The notes beneath the pieces were generated by a model. The model searched no databases and had not been told where the DNA came from. It worked only from the letters and a program-made list of their open reading frames with translations. The translations under genes were made by a program, and so were the position numbers. Positions 44,065 to 55,080 of a stretch of 64,000 nucleotides of DNA are shown in pieces (within the stretch, counting starts at the first letter, position 1; each line of letters opens with the position of its first letter). Source of the stretch: Posidonia oceanica (Eukaryota > Streptophyta > Magnoliopsida > Alismatales > Posidoniaceae); assembly GCA_037176725.1 (NCBI GenBank), contig JAZBRS010000060.1, positions 56,386,001-56,450,000 of the forward strand, given 5' to 3'.

Positions 44065-44501
44065 TTACCTTGTTCTGATGTTGCTGGTGGTCTCCTTTTC
44101 ACCCCGGCCGCCCCAAGGCCAGGTGAAGCTACGGCTGAGTGACCTGGGTATGTACATGTTCAGCAAGACACCGTCGCTGCGGCTCCTCTTCCCCCGCCTC
44201 GAGCTCCCCAAGTTGGAGCCCCTCGGTTCCATGGTCACCCCCTTTGCCTGCTGGCTCGCACCAGAGCTCCCTAGTTTTTGTTCTCTTGCCGGAGTTCTCT
44301 CGACGAGGTCCGTGAGAGAGAGCTCGAATTCAGACTCCGGCAGATTATGAAGAAGTCCAAGCAGCTCGTCTCGGCTCCTCGCGATCTCCTTGGCTCTCGC
44401 TGACTCCATCGGTGCAATGGCCGAGAACCCTTCCGTCTTCTGCCCGGGAAACCATAGACCCTTTGAAGGAGGAAGGACAGGCTGCCGTCTTGTGGTGAGC
44501 A

Positions 44502-44502
<1 letters not shown>
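44065..44502 (-). CDS. uncharacterised small basic plant protein (145 aa)
   Basis: An intronless ORF reads MLTTRRQPVLPPSKGLWFPG, then a helical, charged part ESARAKEIARSRDELLGLLH, the acidic motif NLPESEFELSLTDLVE, a basic G/S/R-rich part, and GVLLNMYIPRSLSRS near the C-terminus. The central and C-terminal motifs resemble a family of small uncharacterised plant proteins that I recognise only by pattern and cannot name. No signal peptide or membrane segment is seen. The first ATG (44502) follows a GA-rich leader and a TATA box at a sensible distance. An internal Met (MESARAKE, 44409) is an alternative start. It is the only intact, promoter-equipped candidate host gene in the window. Confidence 0.6.

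Positions 44503-44506
<4 letters not shown>

Positions 44507-44534
<28 letters not shown>
44507..44534 (-). promoter_or_regulatory. GA-repeat leader of the small gene
   Basis: Read on the minus strand, (AG)n lies just before the ATG at 44502. GA/CT repeats are frequent in plant 5' leaders and core promoters. The length is likely variable. Confidence 0.6.
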
Positions 44535-44603
44535 ACAAACTACCAAGTAAGAAGAAGAAAATGGTAACAGAAGACCCCCAAGTCTAAGGAAAATGTTGGG
44601 GTC

Positions 44604-44615
44604 ATATATATATAT
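44604..44615 (-). promoter_or_regulatory. candidate TATA box of the small gene
   Basis: ATATATATATAT about 100 bp upstream of the ATG on the minus strand. With the usual ~30-bp spacing this puts transcription start near 44575 and gives a leader of about 70 nt. Confidence 0.5.
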
Positions 44616-46290
44616 GGCGTATCTTGTTAGAAATTATTTTCTCCCTTTGCTTTTATTGCGAAGAATTTGCTCTGGTCGCTTCTCAACGCGCAAAGCTTCT
44701 GTATTCATGTCCTTCACATTTTCTTTCTCGTCCCTGTTCACTGTTCACTCGTTTACAAATTCTAACGACACTTACCGGACGGAGACTGCATACTGATAAT
44801 AAATACATGGACCCCATGAAGTTGAAGAACTCGATGGATGACAAGAGATGTCTTGACTACTCAACTCCTTCGTTTCCACCAATGGTACCTTTCGTTACGG
44901 AAGAAGATAAATGCCACACAGTGTTGATAATGTTAAAGATATATACTGCTTTTTAAGAGCGAAAGGCATCTAGAAGAACAACGATGTGGTTGCTATATTC
45001 ACTTCGAAGGCATAAACCGGCCACAACATTCAGACGTGGAACATGGGCATATGACTCGACTTCTAGAAGATGCCTTTGAAAATGAATTTATAAAAAAAAA
45101 AATAAAGATACAAACTCAATAATAGACTTCAACAAAAAAAAAAAAGGAAAAAGAATTGCTTCAGATTATTGATCGCGTCAACTTATTAGATAAACTACTC
45201 AGTGGTGTTCCAAGATTTTATCAAATTTCTATTTTGATTTCTAAAATTTAATAAAATATCAATTTGGTGCTTCAAGGTTTAGAAAATAATCCAAACCCTT
45301 GACACTGTCAAATTTTCAATTATGGCCACTATTCAGGCACTAGAAGAAGAATCGGTAGAGAATAAAGATCACCCTTTGGGACTTTGGGGGGGGGGGGGGG
45401 GGGGGGGGCGCGCTTGTATTGTTCGGCAGTACCACCCATGAAGCTGGGAGAGTCCCGCATTAGACCGACGGAATTATTCTAAATATCAGTGGAATGACGA
45501 GCGATTTGTTGCTGACATTTAGTTGGTTATGTGCAGTGGAACAATATCAATGGTTGTTTCCTTGTTGGATACATGGTCTTGCTTGTGATCTTCTTTATTT
45601 TTAATAAATGTTACATGAGAAAAAAAATGATTCTAACATAAGGATATGAGACTACTCATCTATTGTAACACTTCCATTCAAGTTGGAGAATATAATCTCC
45701 AACTTATTATACAAGATAGAAAGTCTAAATATAATTATTTTAAATAAATGAAAAGAAATTTTGAGGAACCCCTTCAAGGCGTAGCGGTAACAACAGAGAC
45801 AAGAGGCAAACAATTGTTGCAAGAGCAAGAATTTTTGGAAAATTGGACTACCACGAGCTCTTTTTGGTGATTCTAGTGTTTTGTAGTTGCTTTTAGAGTT
45901 TCTTGTAAGGATTTTCAAAATTTTGTAATTTAAAAAATAACTGAAAATTAAAATTTCAACGACATTGATTTTTTTTTAGTTTTTCCGCTGAAATTTCACA
46001 TTTTTGTTTATTACTATCGAATTTATGAGTACTTAGATCTACATGCTCAAAGTGTCTATATGATTTGAAATTTTACATGATGTCGATCAAGAACTATATC
46101 GAATTTATACTAAATAGTGACCAACATACGTATTAAAAAGGCCTACAGGGCAAATTTAACATTGGGTGTGGATATGTTTATTGAAATTTATAATTTAGGT
46201 AAACAACACCAAAGAGTGACCAACACAGGTATTAAAAAGGCCTGCTTTAAAATTCATTTGAACAATAATAACTTGTAATAAACTCAAAAG
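44616..46290. other. intergenic, AT-rich
   Basis: No coding domain recognised. It contains an imperfect inverted repeat (AAAGGCATCTAGAAG near 44961 and CTTCTAGAAGATGCCTTT near 45060), two A runs near 45096 and 45133, and the G tract listed separately. A minus ORF at 45652-45918 has no known motif. Confidence 0.5.
45386..45408 (+). repeat. 23-nt G homopolymer
   Basis: Twenty-three consecutive G followed by CGCGC. A tract this long can form quadruplex structures and is prone to length error, so the exact length may be an assembly or sequencing artefact. Confidence 0.85.
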
Positions 46291-46370
46291 GCATTCTCCA
46301 ACATTCAAAGGCCTATTGCATTAATTTTTAGCATTCTCCAACATTCAAAGGCCTATTGCATTAATTTTTT
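46291..46370. repeat. 40-bp perfect tandem duplication
   Basis: The unit starting GCATTCTCCAACATTCAAAG is present twice back to back (46291-46330, 46331-46370) with at most a terminal difference. Near-perfect identity suggests recent duplication. Confidence 0.9.
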
Positions 46371-46569
46371 ATTTATTTTTTACCTTTTGACATTTATTTG
46401 CATTTAGTCCACAATTCATGTTACCCAAAATACTGGAATCATCTAGTGGGATGGGGACCAAATTTGATCTTTTTAGGTCCTTTTAGTTTACCATTTAGCT
46501 TAGATCTAGTGGTCCAAAAAGAAGCATTTAATATTTTAATTTCTCGTGGCTCTATTTTAATAACTAGCA

Positions 46570-46800
46570 AATGTACAAGATAAATATAACTACACAAGAG
46601 GATTTATACGACTATACAAAGCAATCATATGACCATCTAACTATAGAGGATCACAAATTAAACTGTACAATAGGATCTATGACGCTATGAGAGTAATATA
46701 CATGACTATAGTTGTACAAGAGGATACACATGACTACACAAGAGTAATCTTATGACAATATAACTGTACGAGAGGATCTACATGAGCATTTTCATGATGG
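46570..46800. repeat. degenerate short tandem repeat (ACTATACAAG AGGATYTA)
   Basis: Irregular units combine ACTACACAAGAGGAT, TATGACCATCTAACTGTAC and related words. Period is unclear, about 60 to 70 bp. Confidence 0.55.
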
Positions 46801-47442
46801 TATAAGTATCCATGAGGACTTGTTTGACTATACAAAAGCATTCTTGGGAACAGTTGTGTCCTTTCTCGCTTGATGACACAAACCCCTCCCAAGAACTTAT
46901 ACAAATTTTACTCAGACCCCTAACCAAAACCAAATCGGGTCTAGGTATGCTCATTCTCCATCGCACCTGGTTTATAACCATCTTGTTGGAACAGACCTGT
47001 ACCCAGACCGAAGATCCAACAAATATATATATAAGTAGGTCAAAGAAGTAAATTTTATTGATACTTGAAATCTTATTTCTCTCCTTTATTGCTCCACGAC
47101 TGCTTTAATAGCAAACTCTTCCATCATTAATGGAACACTATGTTGTTGTTATTGTTTGCCTTTCTATTTTAAAGCAATAAATTGCTTTTGAGGTCAACTG
47201 AGTTGGTTCGTTATGTGTTGTTCACAACAAACGAATTTGGTTACAAATAAGTGTACCTTGGTCGTGTATTCTATCTTAGCATCCCTACTTGAAGATTTGG
47301 TTATGTTGTTGTAGATTTCTGGTCTCTAAATCATAACATGTTAGTATTATAAATAGACTACAGTAATATCAATGATTGAATGTCGTTTACCTTTTATTAT
47401 GCTTTCGGAATTTAGTAATCAATAAATCGAACCACAAAGAAC

Positions 47443-47445
47443 TTA
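47443..47445 (+). repeat. left target-site duplication TTA of the PIF/Harbinger element
   Basis: TTA precedes the TIR and is repeated at 51712-51714. A 3-bp TWA duplication is diagnostic for PIF/Harbinger. Confidence 0.8.
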
Positions 47446-47689
47446 GTGTGCGTTTGGTACGCTGGAATAGAGACTGGAATGAACTGAAATGGAATGACAA
47501 AATTCTATTCCAATGTTTAGTACACTAATAAGTTTCAAATTCCCATAGAAATGGGATTACATTGGGAATCAAATTCCCATTGAACATAGAAATTTCATTC
47601 ATTCCCAAGAAGTAAGGAATTTGATTCCTATTCCATTAGGAATCATCTCCACTCCCCTTTAAAAAAAAAAGACCCGATATTTCTTCCTT

Positions 47690-47835
47690 CTCTTCTCTTC
47701 TCTCCCTCCCTCCCTCAGTCGGCCCTCCCTCCTCCCTGCGTCGACCCTCCCTCCCTACGTCGGCCCTCCCTCCGCCCTCCGCCGACCCTCCCTCCGTCAA
47801 CCATCCCTCCTCCCTCTACTGGCCCTCCCTTCGCC
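47690..47835. repeat. CCCTCCCT / CGGCCCTCC-rich tract
   Basis: Repeated CCCTCCCTCCCT and GTCGGCCCTCCCTCC units near the left end of the Harbinger element. On the other strand it is G-rich with runs suited to quadruplex formation. No gene seen. Confidence 0.7.
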
Positions 47836-47889
47836 GACCCTACTGCAAGGTAACAACAATATGGTTACTTGATTTTTCTTGTATGTCTG

Positions 47890-48470
47890 CAGATTTTTGA
47901 TATTCTTAAATCTAAACTATCATAAAAAGTGAAAGGGAGGCAAACAAAAGAACAAGAAGAAAAAGGTAAGGAAAATTTTGAGAACCTATAAGCAAGTTTT
48001 TGTCTCAATTGAATAAATAGGGCTATATACCTATCTTGAGCAGAAAATGTAAGAACCTTCCCGTTTACATCATCAAACTCTACAAAGCCAGGCCACTTCA
48101 ATGATTCAAATTCAAAATAAAGCAAAACCGACATCTGGTTTTCCTCTTCTAATGTACCTAACAATCAAAAATAGAAAATCCATTTTATAATGGAGAAACA
48201 AGTATAGATTTAACAATTGCATTGTTGTAATGACTAAAAAGGGTGTAAAAACCCACTCAATCCTGGTTGTTCTACATTTCAAGGAATTGAAATTGTCTGA
48301 AGCATAAACTGATACTGTAATAAGTGAATCATTGTTTTTGTTATAAAACAAGCTTCGGATGACTTCATCAGGGCTCATTCAGAAAGCATATCCTCTCGTT
48401 TGTCTCTGCATATACAATTTCACCTTGATAAGGATATCCACTCTAATGAATGTGTCTTTGTGTTGAGAAG
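47890..48470 (-). pseudogene. fragment of a conserved plant gene captured by the Harbinger element
   Basis: On the minus strand three blocks look like exons. Block one (about 48470-48255) reads EIVYAETNERICFLNE and, after a frame shift, SPDEVIRSLFYNKNNDSLIT, VSVYASDNFNSLKCRTTRIE. An intron-like stretch ends TTGTTAG at 48158. Block two (48157-48031) reads YIRRGKPDVGFALF, then after a 1-bp shift ESLKWPGFVEFDDVNGKVLT, FSAQD, followed by GTATAT. Block three (about 47925-47890) may start FDLRI. The text matches, from memory, a conserved plant protein of unknown function that I cannot name. It lies antisense between the left TIR and transposase and is not part of PIF/Harbinger genes. Confidence 0.6.
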
Positions 48471-48810
48471 AAGTGTTACAATAATATGGCAACAGTTTTA
48501 GGAATATTTAGTAATAATTTGAAGCAACAGGATACAAACAAAAGAACAAGAAGAAAATGGTAACGAAAATTTTTTGTAACTAGCATGTAACAGCAAAATT
48601 TCCTGAAGTTAACAACATAGTCTATTACTTATTTTTCATGTCTTGTAAGCATAGAAATCTCTTGTAAGCATAATCTACAGTTTATTATTCTTTTTTCCCT
48701 TTTTTATTATTTTTCATGTCTTGTAACTATCCTTTACTGCTTATTATTATTGTTGATTGCAGTGTTTTATATCATAGCTCGCATCAATAAAAGTTTGGCA
48801 AGACAAAAAA

Positions 48811-50166
48811 ATGAAGAGAAATGTCATCTCATTTTTCAACTTGTGGCTTCAGATATTACATATAATGCATTTTTTTTACCGCCTTCTTGAAGTGTTAATT
48901 GAGTTACGTGAATGTCAAATTGAAAGGCCTATATATTTAATGAACAAGGTTTCTAAGATTGCTACTTTATATCGATTAGTATATGCTAGTGACCGAAATT
49001 GTGTTGAACAAATTAGAATGGATAGATTTGCATTCAAGAAGCTTTGTAGCATGCTTCAATCCATAGGAAATCTCAAGCCTACGAAGAATATTGATGTCGA
49101 CGAACAGATTGCTATATTTTTACATATTTTAGCCCACCATGTCAAAAATAGGATGATAAAACATAAGTTTGGTCGATCTAGAGAGAACGTTAGTAGACAT
49201 TTTAATAACGTATTACATTCTATTATAAGATTGCAAAGTGAAATTTTGAAGAAGCCAAAGCCAACTCCTAAAGACTCCAAGGAGGGCAAATGGAAGTAGT
49301 TTATGGTATTAAGTTTACTATGTGATTTCAATGTTTTATTTAGAAAATGGGGTTGTACCTTACCATGTGATTTCAATGTTTTATAAGATTTGAATGTACT
49401 TTATTATAGGGTTGCATAGGAGTTTTAGATGGAACACACATAAAGGTTCATGTACCTGTTAAAGACAAGCCTAGATATCGAAATCAAAATGGTGAAATTA
49501 CAACTAATATGTTGGGAGTTTGTTCACAAGACTTACAATTTAGATATGTTTTACCGGGTTGGGAAGGGTTAGCAGCTGATAGAAGAGTGCTTCGAGATGC
49601 TATGACTAGAAGAAATGGATTGGTAGTACCTCGTGGTAGAAAAACAATTTATTTTTCAATTGTATTAGTTAAGTGTTTATTAATTACACAACAATAATAA
49701 TTTTATTATTTGTTTTGTTCTATAAGGTTGCTATTACCTAGTCGATGCTGGCTATACAAATAGTGAAGGATTTCTTGCACCATTTAGAGGGCAAAGATAT
49801 CATTTGAATGATTGGAGTGAAGATCATCAACCAACTACTGCAGAAGAATTTTTCAACATGAAGCATTCTTCAGCTAGAAATGTGATTGAGTGGTGTTTTG
49901 GCATCCTTAAAAAGAGATAAGCTATTCTTAGAAGTCCTTCCTTTTATCCAATCAAGACACAAACTAAAATCATCATGGCTTGTTGTCTTCTACACAATTT
50001 TATAAGAAGAGAAATGCATATAGATCCATTTAAAGATGATGATGAAGATATGACAACAACAACAAACACTACATCGAATGAGGCAATTACTTCCATTGGA
50101 GTCACGCCAGAATGGATTGCATTTAGGACAAATCTTGCTCAATCTATGTTTCATACACGAATATGA
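48811..50166 (+). pseudogene. PIF/Harbinger DDE transposase (three exons, two stops)
   Basis: Proposed exons are 48811-49305, 49410-49635 and 49727-50166, with GT...AG introns. Exon 1 holds FKKLCSMLQSIGNLKPTKNI and VDEQIAIFLHILAHHVKNR, then FGRSRENVSRHFNNVLHSII, the helix-turn-helix-like part. Exon 2 gives GCIGVLDGTHIKV (first Asp) and LPGWEGLAADRRVLRDA (second Asp). Exon 3 starts YYLVDAGYTNSEGFLAPFRG (third conserved Asp) and has ARNVIEWCFGILKKR (catalytic Glu). Nonsense codons are TAG at 49297-49299 just before exon 1 ends and TAA at 49918-49920 where family members have W (KKRWAIL). The splice joints restore the family motif exactly. Transposition by this copy is not possible. Confidence 0.9.
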
Positions 50167-50339
50167 ATTGTGATTCTTCTATCTTGTCATGTTTTCTTTA
50201 TTTCAATTGTAATAGCAATATGTTGTGAATTATGTCATCTTTTATTATTGGACATGTGTCTATGTTTTGATGCAATTATTTATGACTTCATATTTATTTG
50301 TTATATAATTGAAATTATACAATTGTAATGTATTTAGGT

Positions 50340-51330
50340 ATGAAAGAAGATGGAAGAGGTCCTGGAAAAAATAAAAAAAGGTAGACCACTATAAAGGATG
50401 CCAAATTAGTAGAGGCTATGCTTGATGTTGTGAATGAAGGACTTTATAAAGCTGATAATGGTTTCAAACCTGGATTCCTACAAGTAGTTGAGGAAACATT
50501 ATCCAAGTTACTACATAATACTGGGATCAAAGCTAAACCACACAGAGTCCAGGATGAAGACAGTGAAGAATGATTGAATTATAATATATGACATGATGAA
50601 TAACCACACTAGTAGGTTTGGAACTTTCACATGGGATTATGATAAAGTATGTATAACTGCAGCTTCCAACGTTTGAGTCATATTTACAGGTATTGACAAT
50701 TTCTATCTTATTTTATGAAACAATGTATATATTTTGTTCTTGCTCTTTGTGATTTATTTTCTAATTATTTTCTTGAATATTATTTATATTTCGTAGATCC
50801 ACAAGAAAACATCCGTGTGGAAAAATAAGCTATTTCCACATTATTGGGATCTTTGCATTATTTTTGGGAAAGATCGAGCAATAGGAAAAGATGCTCAAAC
50901 TCCAGCTGATGTGGTTGAAGAGATTAATACTGAGAGAGGATATAATAAGGCAGCAGAAGATGTGGATTGTTCTTTGGAGAATGAAATGCCACTGCAAACT
51001 GAAGAGTATTTAAGTATTAAGAAAAATCCAAAAAAAAGAAGAAAGATTTCTGAACCAATTATTCAAGGGATTACAAACGCAGCAACAGTGATTGCAAATC
51101 AAATAAAAGCATCAACAGAAATATTTAGTAAAGCCATTAATGTAGACTTGGATATGGTTGAAGCAAAGAAGAAGGTAGACGAACAGATAAAGAAGCTTCC
51201 TGGTATTACTACGATCGAGCGTTTCAAAGCAGTAATTACTAAAGATGATGATAAGACTATTGTTTTCTTTTCTGTCGCTGATGATGAAAAAGAAGAATGG
51301 GCGAAAACAGTACTTAATGGTGACATTTGA
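50340..51330 (+). pseudogene. Myb/SANT-like second gene of the PIF/Harbinger element
   Basis: Start ATG at 50340, exons about 50340-50689 and 50797-51330 (ACAG|GTATTG ... TTTCGTAG|ATCC). It reads KLVEAMLDVVNEGLYKADNG and FKPGFLQVVEETLSKLL, then after a 1-bp shift ESRMKT...NDxIIIYDMMNNH and FTWDYDKVCITAASN. The second exon reads FPHYWDLCIIFGKDRAIGKD and AQTPADVVEEIN, then a lysine-rich acidic C-terminus. This is the Myb/SANT-like ORF1 partner that helps the transposase bind DNA. Stops at 50382-50384 (TAG where W is usual) and near 50572, plus the frameshift, disable it. The 171-aa open exon 2 (50815-51330) is intact. Confidence 0.85.
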
Positions 51331-51711
51331 TGTCTTTTATTTTATTTATTGTGAAACTACCATATTTTAGTGACATTTGTTGATTTTTTTGATTGAATGA
51401 TGTCATAAGTAAACATGAATTTATCAATTTTATTCTACTTGTATGGAAAAAAAACTATTTTAATTTTTTTTCCATATTAATAGAATATATTTGTTAATAT
51501 GTAGTTGTTAATCTTTTAAATTTTATATTCCCATTTCGATTCCATTCTTATGTACCAAACAGTGGAATGGAATTGTCTGTCAATTCCACTCTATAATTCC
51601 ATTGCATACCAAATACAAAAATAGAATAAAACTATTCCATTCCATTCTAAATTCCATTCCATAGTTCATTCAATTCCTGTCTATTTTCATTCCAGTGTAC
51701 CAAACACAGCA

Positions 51712-51714
51712 TTA
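51712..51714 (+). repeat. right target-site duplication TTA
   Basis: TTA after the right TIR end ...CAAACACAGCA matches 47443-47445. Confidence 0.8.
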
Positions 51715-54195
51715 GCGAAATTGATAGACTTTAGGATTGACTTTAGACTTGTGATTCGAGTTTGCATTATATAAACCCGTAGCCCGAACAAAAACCTAAA
51801 TAGATCCGAATCAAACTCACTTAGAACTCGATTTAATGATGTATAGATATGGTTTACTATTTTCCATATCTGACCTAGACCCAGCCTAGTCAACTCTCAA
51901 CAAGATACAAACCAATCTTTGGCCTACTTAGGATTGCTACACATGTGCACAAACTATACAAATTATGGATGATTTTCGCACAATATTTTGGTTCAGATAG
52001 CGACATTCACTCCCATCTTTCTTCTGTATAGAACCTTTCAACGAGAAGTATACTTGGCAGACGTATAAAACATAATCATGTAGAGATTTTGAACATATTC
52101 CATTTCACTTCAACATGACCAAAGAAATGCGTTGAGAAACAACAGATACATAGAACCTTTCAACGAGATAATGTTTTTTCAAATCTCTCAAAATGACTTT
52201 CTTCCAAACATATATGCCATGATTCCATAGACTTTCTTCTCTCTTCCTCTTCACAATATAAATTCAAAATTTCTGATCTTTTGTCTATAACAAATCAAGT
52301 GTTTCCCTAGGATTTTGAATAGCTTGAAAAATAAACCCAATTTTCCTATTTGAATTAAATAAAATAAAAGGATACGTGTTGATTGATCTTACAACTTCTA
52401 GAATTACTTTTATAACAACTACTTCTAATCAAAAATATAAAAAACTGTATATTACAGTTTTTCTATCAACAACTTCTTTAATTCAAACTACAGAAAAACT
52501 GTTCACAACTTTAAAAAAAAGCTCTTGAAGAAAAAATCCACTTGGAACTACATTTTTGGAAAAATATTTTTTGCCAAAAGTTGTAGTTCTAAACGTAACT
52601 CTAAATGAGGCCTTAGTCTAGATCTCACATTAAGATCGAGATTTTAAATGATGCCAAGACCTAGTGTCACCATTTAGAACCCTACTTAAATAACCAATTT
52701 GTTACCGATACCTTTTTTCATTCACACCAACAAATTGTGAATGCAATGTAACGTTGTACTACTTACAAAGAATACGAGTAAAATCGAAAGCACATGCATA
52801 CTTTAGTACCATATTAATAAGGATGAGACCGAAAAGCCTCTAGTTTGATAATGTGCACCAATGGTACTGTATACTTGTGCTGCAGTACAGACGAAGTTAA
52901 TCTTGTTTTTTGAAGGGGACAAACAAGTAATCTTGGAAACAACTTTCTACTGGACATAAAATAAATAAATGATGAGCAACAACAAGCACGTGCAGGATGT
53001 GCACAGTAAAGTCCTCTTTTTCCCTTTTCTATTTTTTATTTCGTGACATTTATATTAATATTATACTACAAAGCCATTGAATCACAGTTGGTTCAATATA
53101 ATATGAGAATAGAATATGCTTGACTATAATTTAGGCCTGGAGCAACCCTATACACCTGCATTGCTTAAGACAGACTCCAAACTAGTGACATGGGACTGAA
53201 GATAGAAGAGAAGAATGCTATGTTACTACACCAACCCACCATAGTAAACCAAAATCTTATAACTAATATACACTTATGATGGGAATGAAACATGTAGGGT
53301 GGTGGTATGATTAAATATATTCGCAACTGGACTCCCACAGCAGAGGCCAAATGTTGCGATCTTGTTGACCACTTGCTTGATAGTTCAGTGATCATGTTGA
53401 TTAAACTACAATACTTATATTAAGAAATCCTGCATTAAGCAATGCAAGGTTAGTCATATGCTTCAAGACAAACCTCTCCATGAGCATTACTTTTCTATAC
53501 TTCTCTTTCATCGTGATTCTCTTGTGTATTCCTTGATACCTGAGGATTAAAGCCAAACAATACTTGACAATTAGAAGAAAGAATTACTGTGTCTAAATAA
53601 CTGAAGTAAAGAAAAACTGTATCTCAGTACTTTCATTTCAGAAAATTTTGGACAATCCAACAAAAAAGAAGCAAATGCCATCCTTTAATCTAGCCTGATT
53701 TTCAGGGAGCTTTTTACCGTGCACTTCTCATGAACCAAATAATATTATTCCTTGAAGGGCCTCAATGCTGGGTATTCATAAATATTTTGCTGCTTGATGA
53801 AAACCCAACAAGTTATCATCTGTAACCCTAATTTTAACTGTCCTCCAAATCCTAGTGATATGGTATATTTCTAATATATGTTATTCATAGAAAGGGAGTT
53901 AGGAGTCAAGACTAATAATATCTTGTGGAATGATAAACTACCATAATTTTTAGGGTAAAGAATCAAACAGACTATCACAAAAAAAATGTTAGGACAAATT
54001 ACCATGCATTTGAAATGATGATTGCTTATCTGTTTATTCAGTTAAGCTTTTGCAACTACTACAACTAACAATCAGTACTCAGTATGCAAGAGAAATGGTT
54101 TATTTTATATTATTTTTTAATGGAATTTGGTTATTTCAAGAGCACATATGATATGAAGGCGCAACATTTGTTGACTAGATTTCATTTCTTCCCTG
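51715..54195. other. intergenic AT-rich, no gene recognised
   Basis: Only short chance ORFs (51687-51893 minus, 53165-53395 minus). A stretch at 52370-52620 with CAACTACTTCTAATC, TTGTAGTTCT and ACTCTAAATGAGGCCTTAG resembles one end of a small MITE, but a matching start was not found. Nothing else was seen. Confidence 0.5.
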
Positions 54196-54540
54196 TTACA
54201 ACAGTAGCATATTGTTCCATGGAGCTAAGGTCCAAAATATAGAATAAACTGTACATGGTGAAAGGAACTGAAGGGTCTCATTGCCAAAATCCTGAATATC
54301 AATAAAATCATGTTGTAGATTATGTTTGGCTCTTAAACATCGTAAAAATTGTTGCACAAAAGGGCACCTCAGAAACAAGAGCTCCTGCATCTCCACAGCT
54401 ATTCCACAAAACAGACAACTTACATCTGCTTTTGCTATCCAAGCTTTGATGTCTCTCCTTCATCAAAACCTTACCTTGAGTAAAGAGCCTGATAGATTAT
54501 ATGGGTCATCACTCAATAAAACCCAAGTGCTTAGGTAAGC
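54196..54540 (-). pseudogene. LINE fragment: zinc-binding C-terminal region (zf-RVT)
   Basis: Minus-strand frames give SDDPYNLSGSLLKVRF, then RRDIKAWIAKADVSCLFCGI and VEMQELLFLRCPFVQQFLR. The C-x2-C...LF..CPF pattern is the reverse-transcriptase zinc-binding domain at the end of plant LINE ORF2. Stops and a shift are present. It has the same orientation as the LINE at 60995-63105 and could be its continuation, displaced by the two TIR elements and the copia insertion. Confidence 0.65.
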
Positions 54541-54705
54541 ACATCTACATATTAGATGTAGAATATCTTTTAATTAGGCAGTATGGGACTATAGTCTCAC
54601 CATTCTTCTGCACATACAGTCGATATGACCTTCGATCTGCCACGTGAATAATTTGGGTTGGAGTGGGTCCAACGTATTGAGTTGCTCGGTACCATGGACT
54701 ACCAT

Positions 54706-55080
54706 CTATGAAGCACGGACTTGAACACGAACAGACACAAAATATGACACTACATGTATATGCAGAAACAGCAAATCCTAAAAAAATAGGACATGGACTC
54801 GTCGAGGGACACAACAGATATTTTAAAAAATAAATTTATATAATATAAAAATTACATCATAAATTGACATTTAATGAAAAAAACTAATAAACAACATATA
54901 ATGAACAAACAAATGTTTTCAGATGGACCCAGGAAGTGTCCAGGAAGTGTGGATGTGTCCTGAAACAAAAAAAAAGTTTAAAAATAGGACAGACTACCTG
55001 GAGCAGACACATGTCCAGCATGTGTTGGTGTCGGACACTTGTCCAACATAACCTCTCCAACGAGCTGCCCGTGCTTCATT
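54706..55080 (-). mobile_element. nonautonomous TIR element (ATGAAGCACGG family), copy 1
   Basis: Left end CTATGAAGCACGGACTTG and right end, inverted, CCAATGAAGCACGGGCAGC. Interior is AT-rich with GTGTCC/GGACAC words near both ends. Possible 9-bp duplication GACTACCAT / GGCTACCAC (two mismatches) would fit a Mutator-like or hAT-like element, but the class is unclear. No coding capacity. Confidence 0.6.

Larger units (their letters stand above)
47446..51711 (+). mobile_element. PIF/Harbinger DNA transposon, full length (4,266 bp), inactive
   Basis: Terminal inverted repeats GTGTGCGTTTGGTACGCTGG (left) and, inverted from the right end, TGCTGTGTTTGGTACACTGG. Subterminal GGAATGGAAT-like words are repeated at both ends. 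TTA target duplications flank it. It carries both genes expected of the family, a DDE transposase and a Myb/SANT-like protein, each with stops. A CT-rich tract at 47690-47830 and a host-gene-like fragment lie in the left non-coding part. Confidence 0.88.

Noticed and set aside
44957..45080. Possible tiny MITE with AAAGGCATC ends
   Set aside because: Arms are imperfect (three extra bases) and no target duplication was found; recorded only as an inverted repeat.
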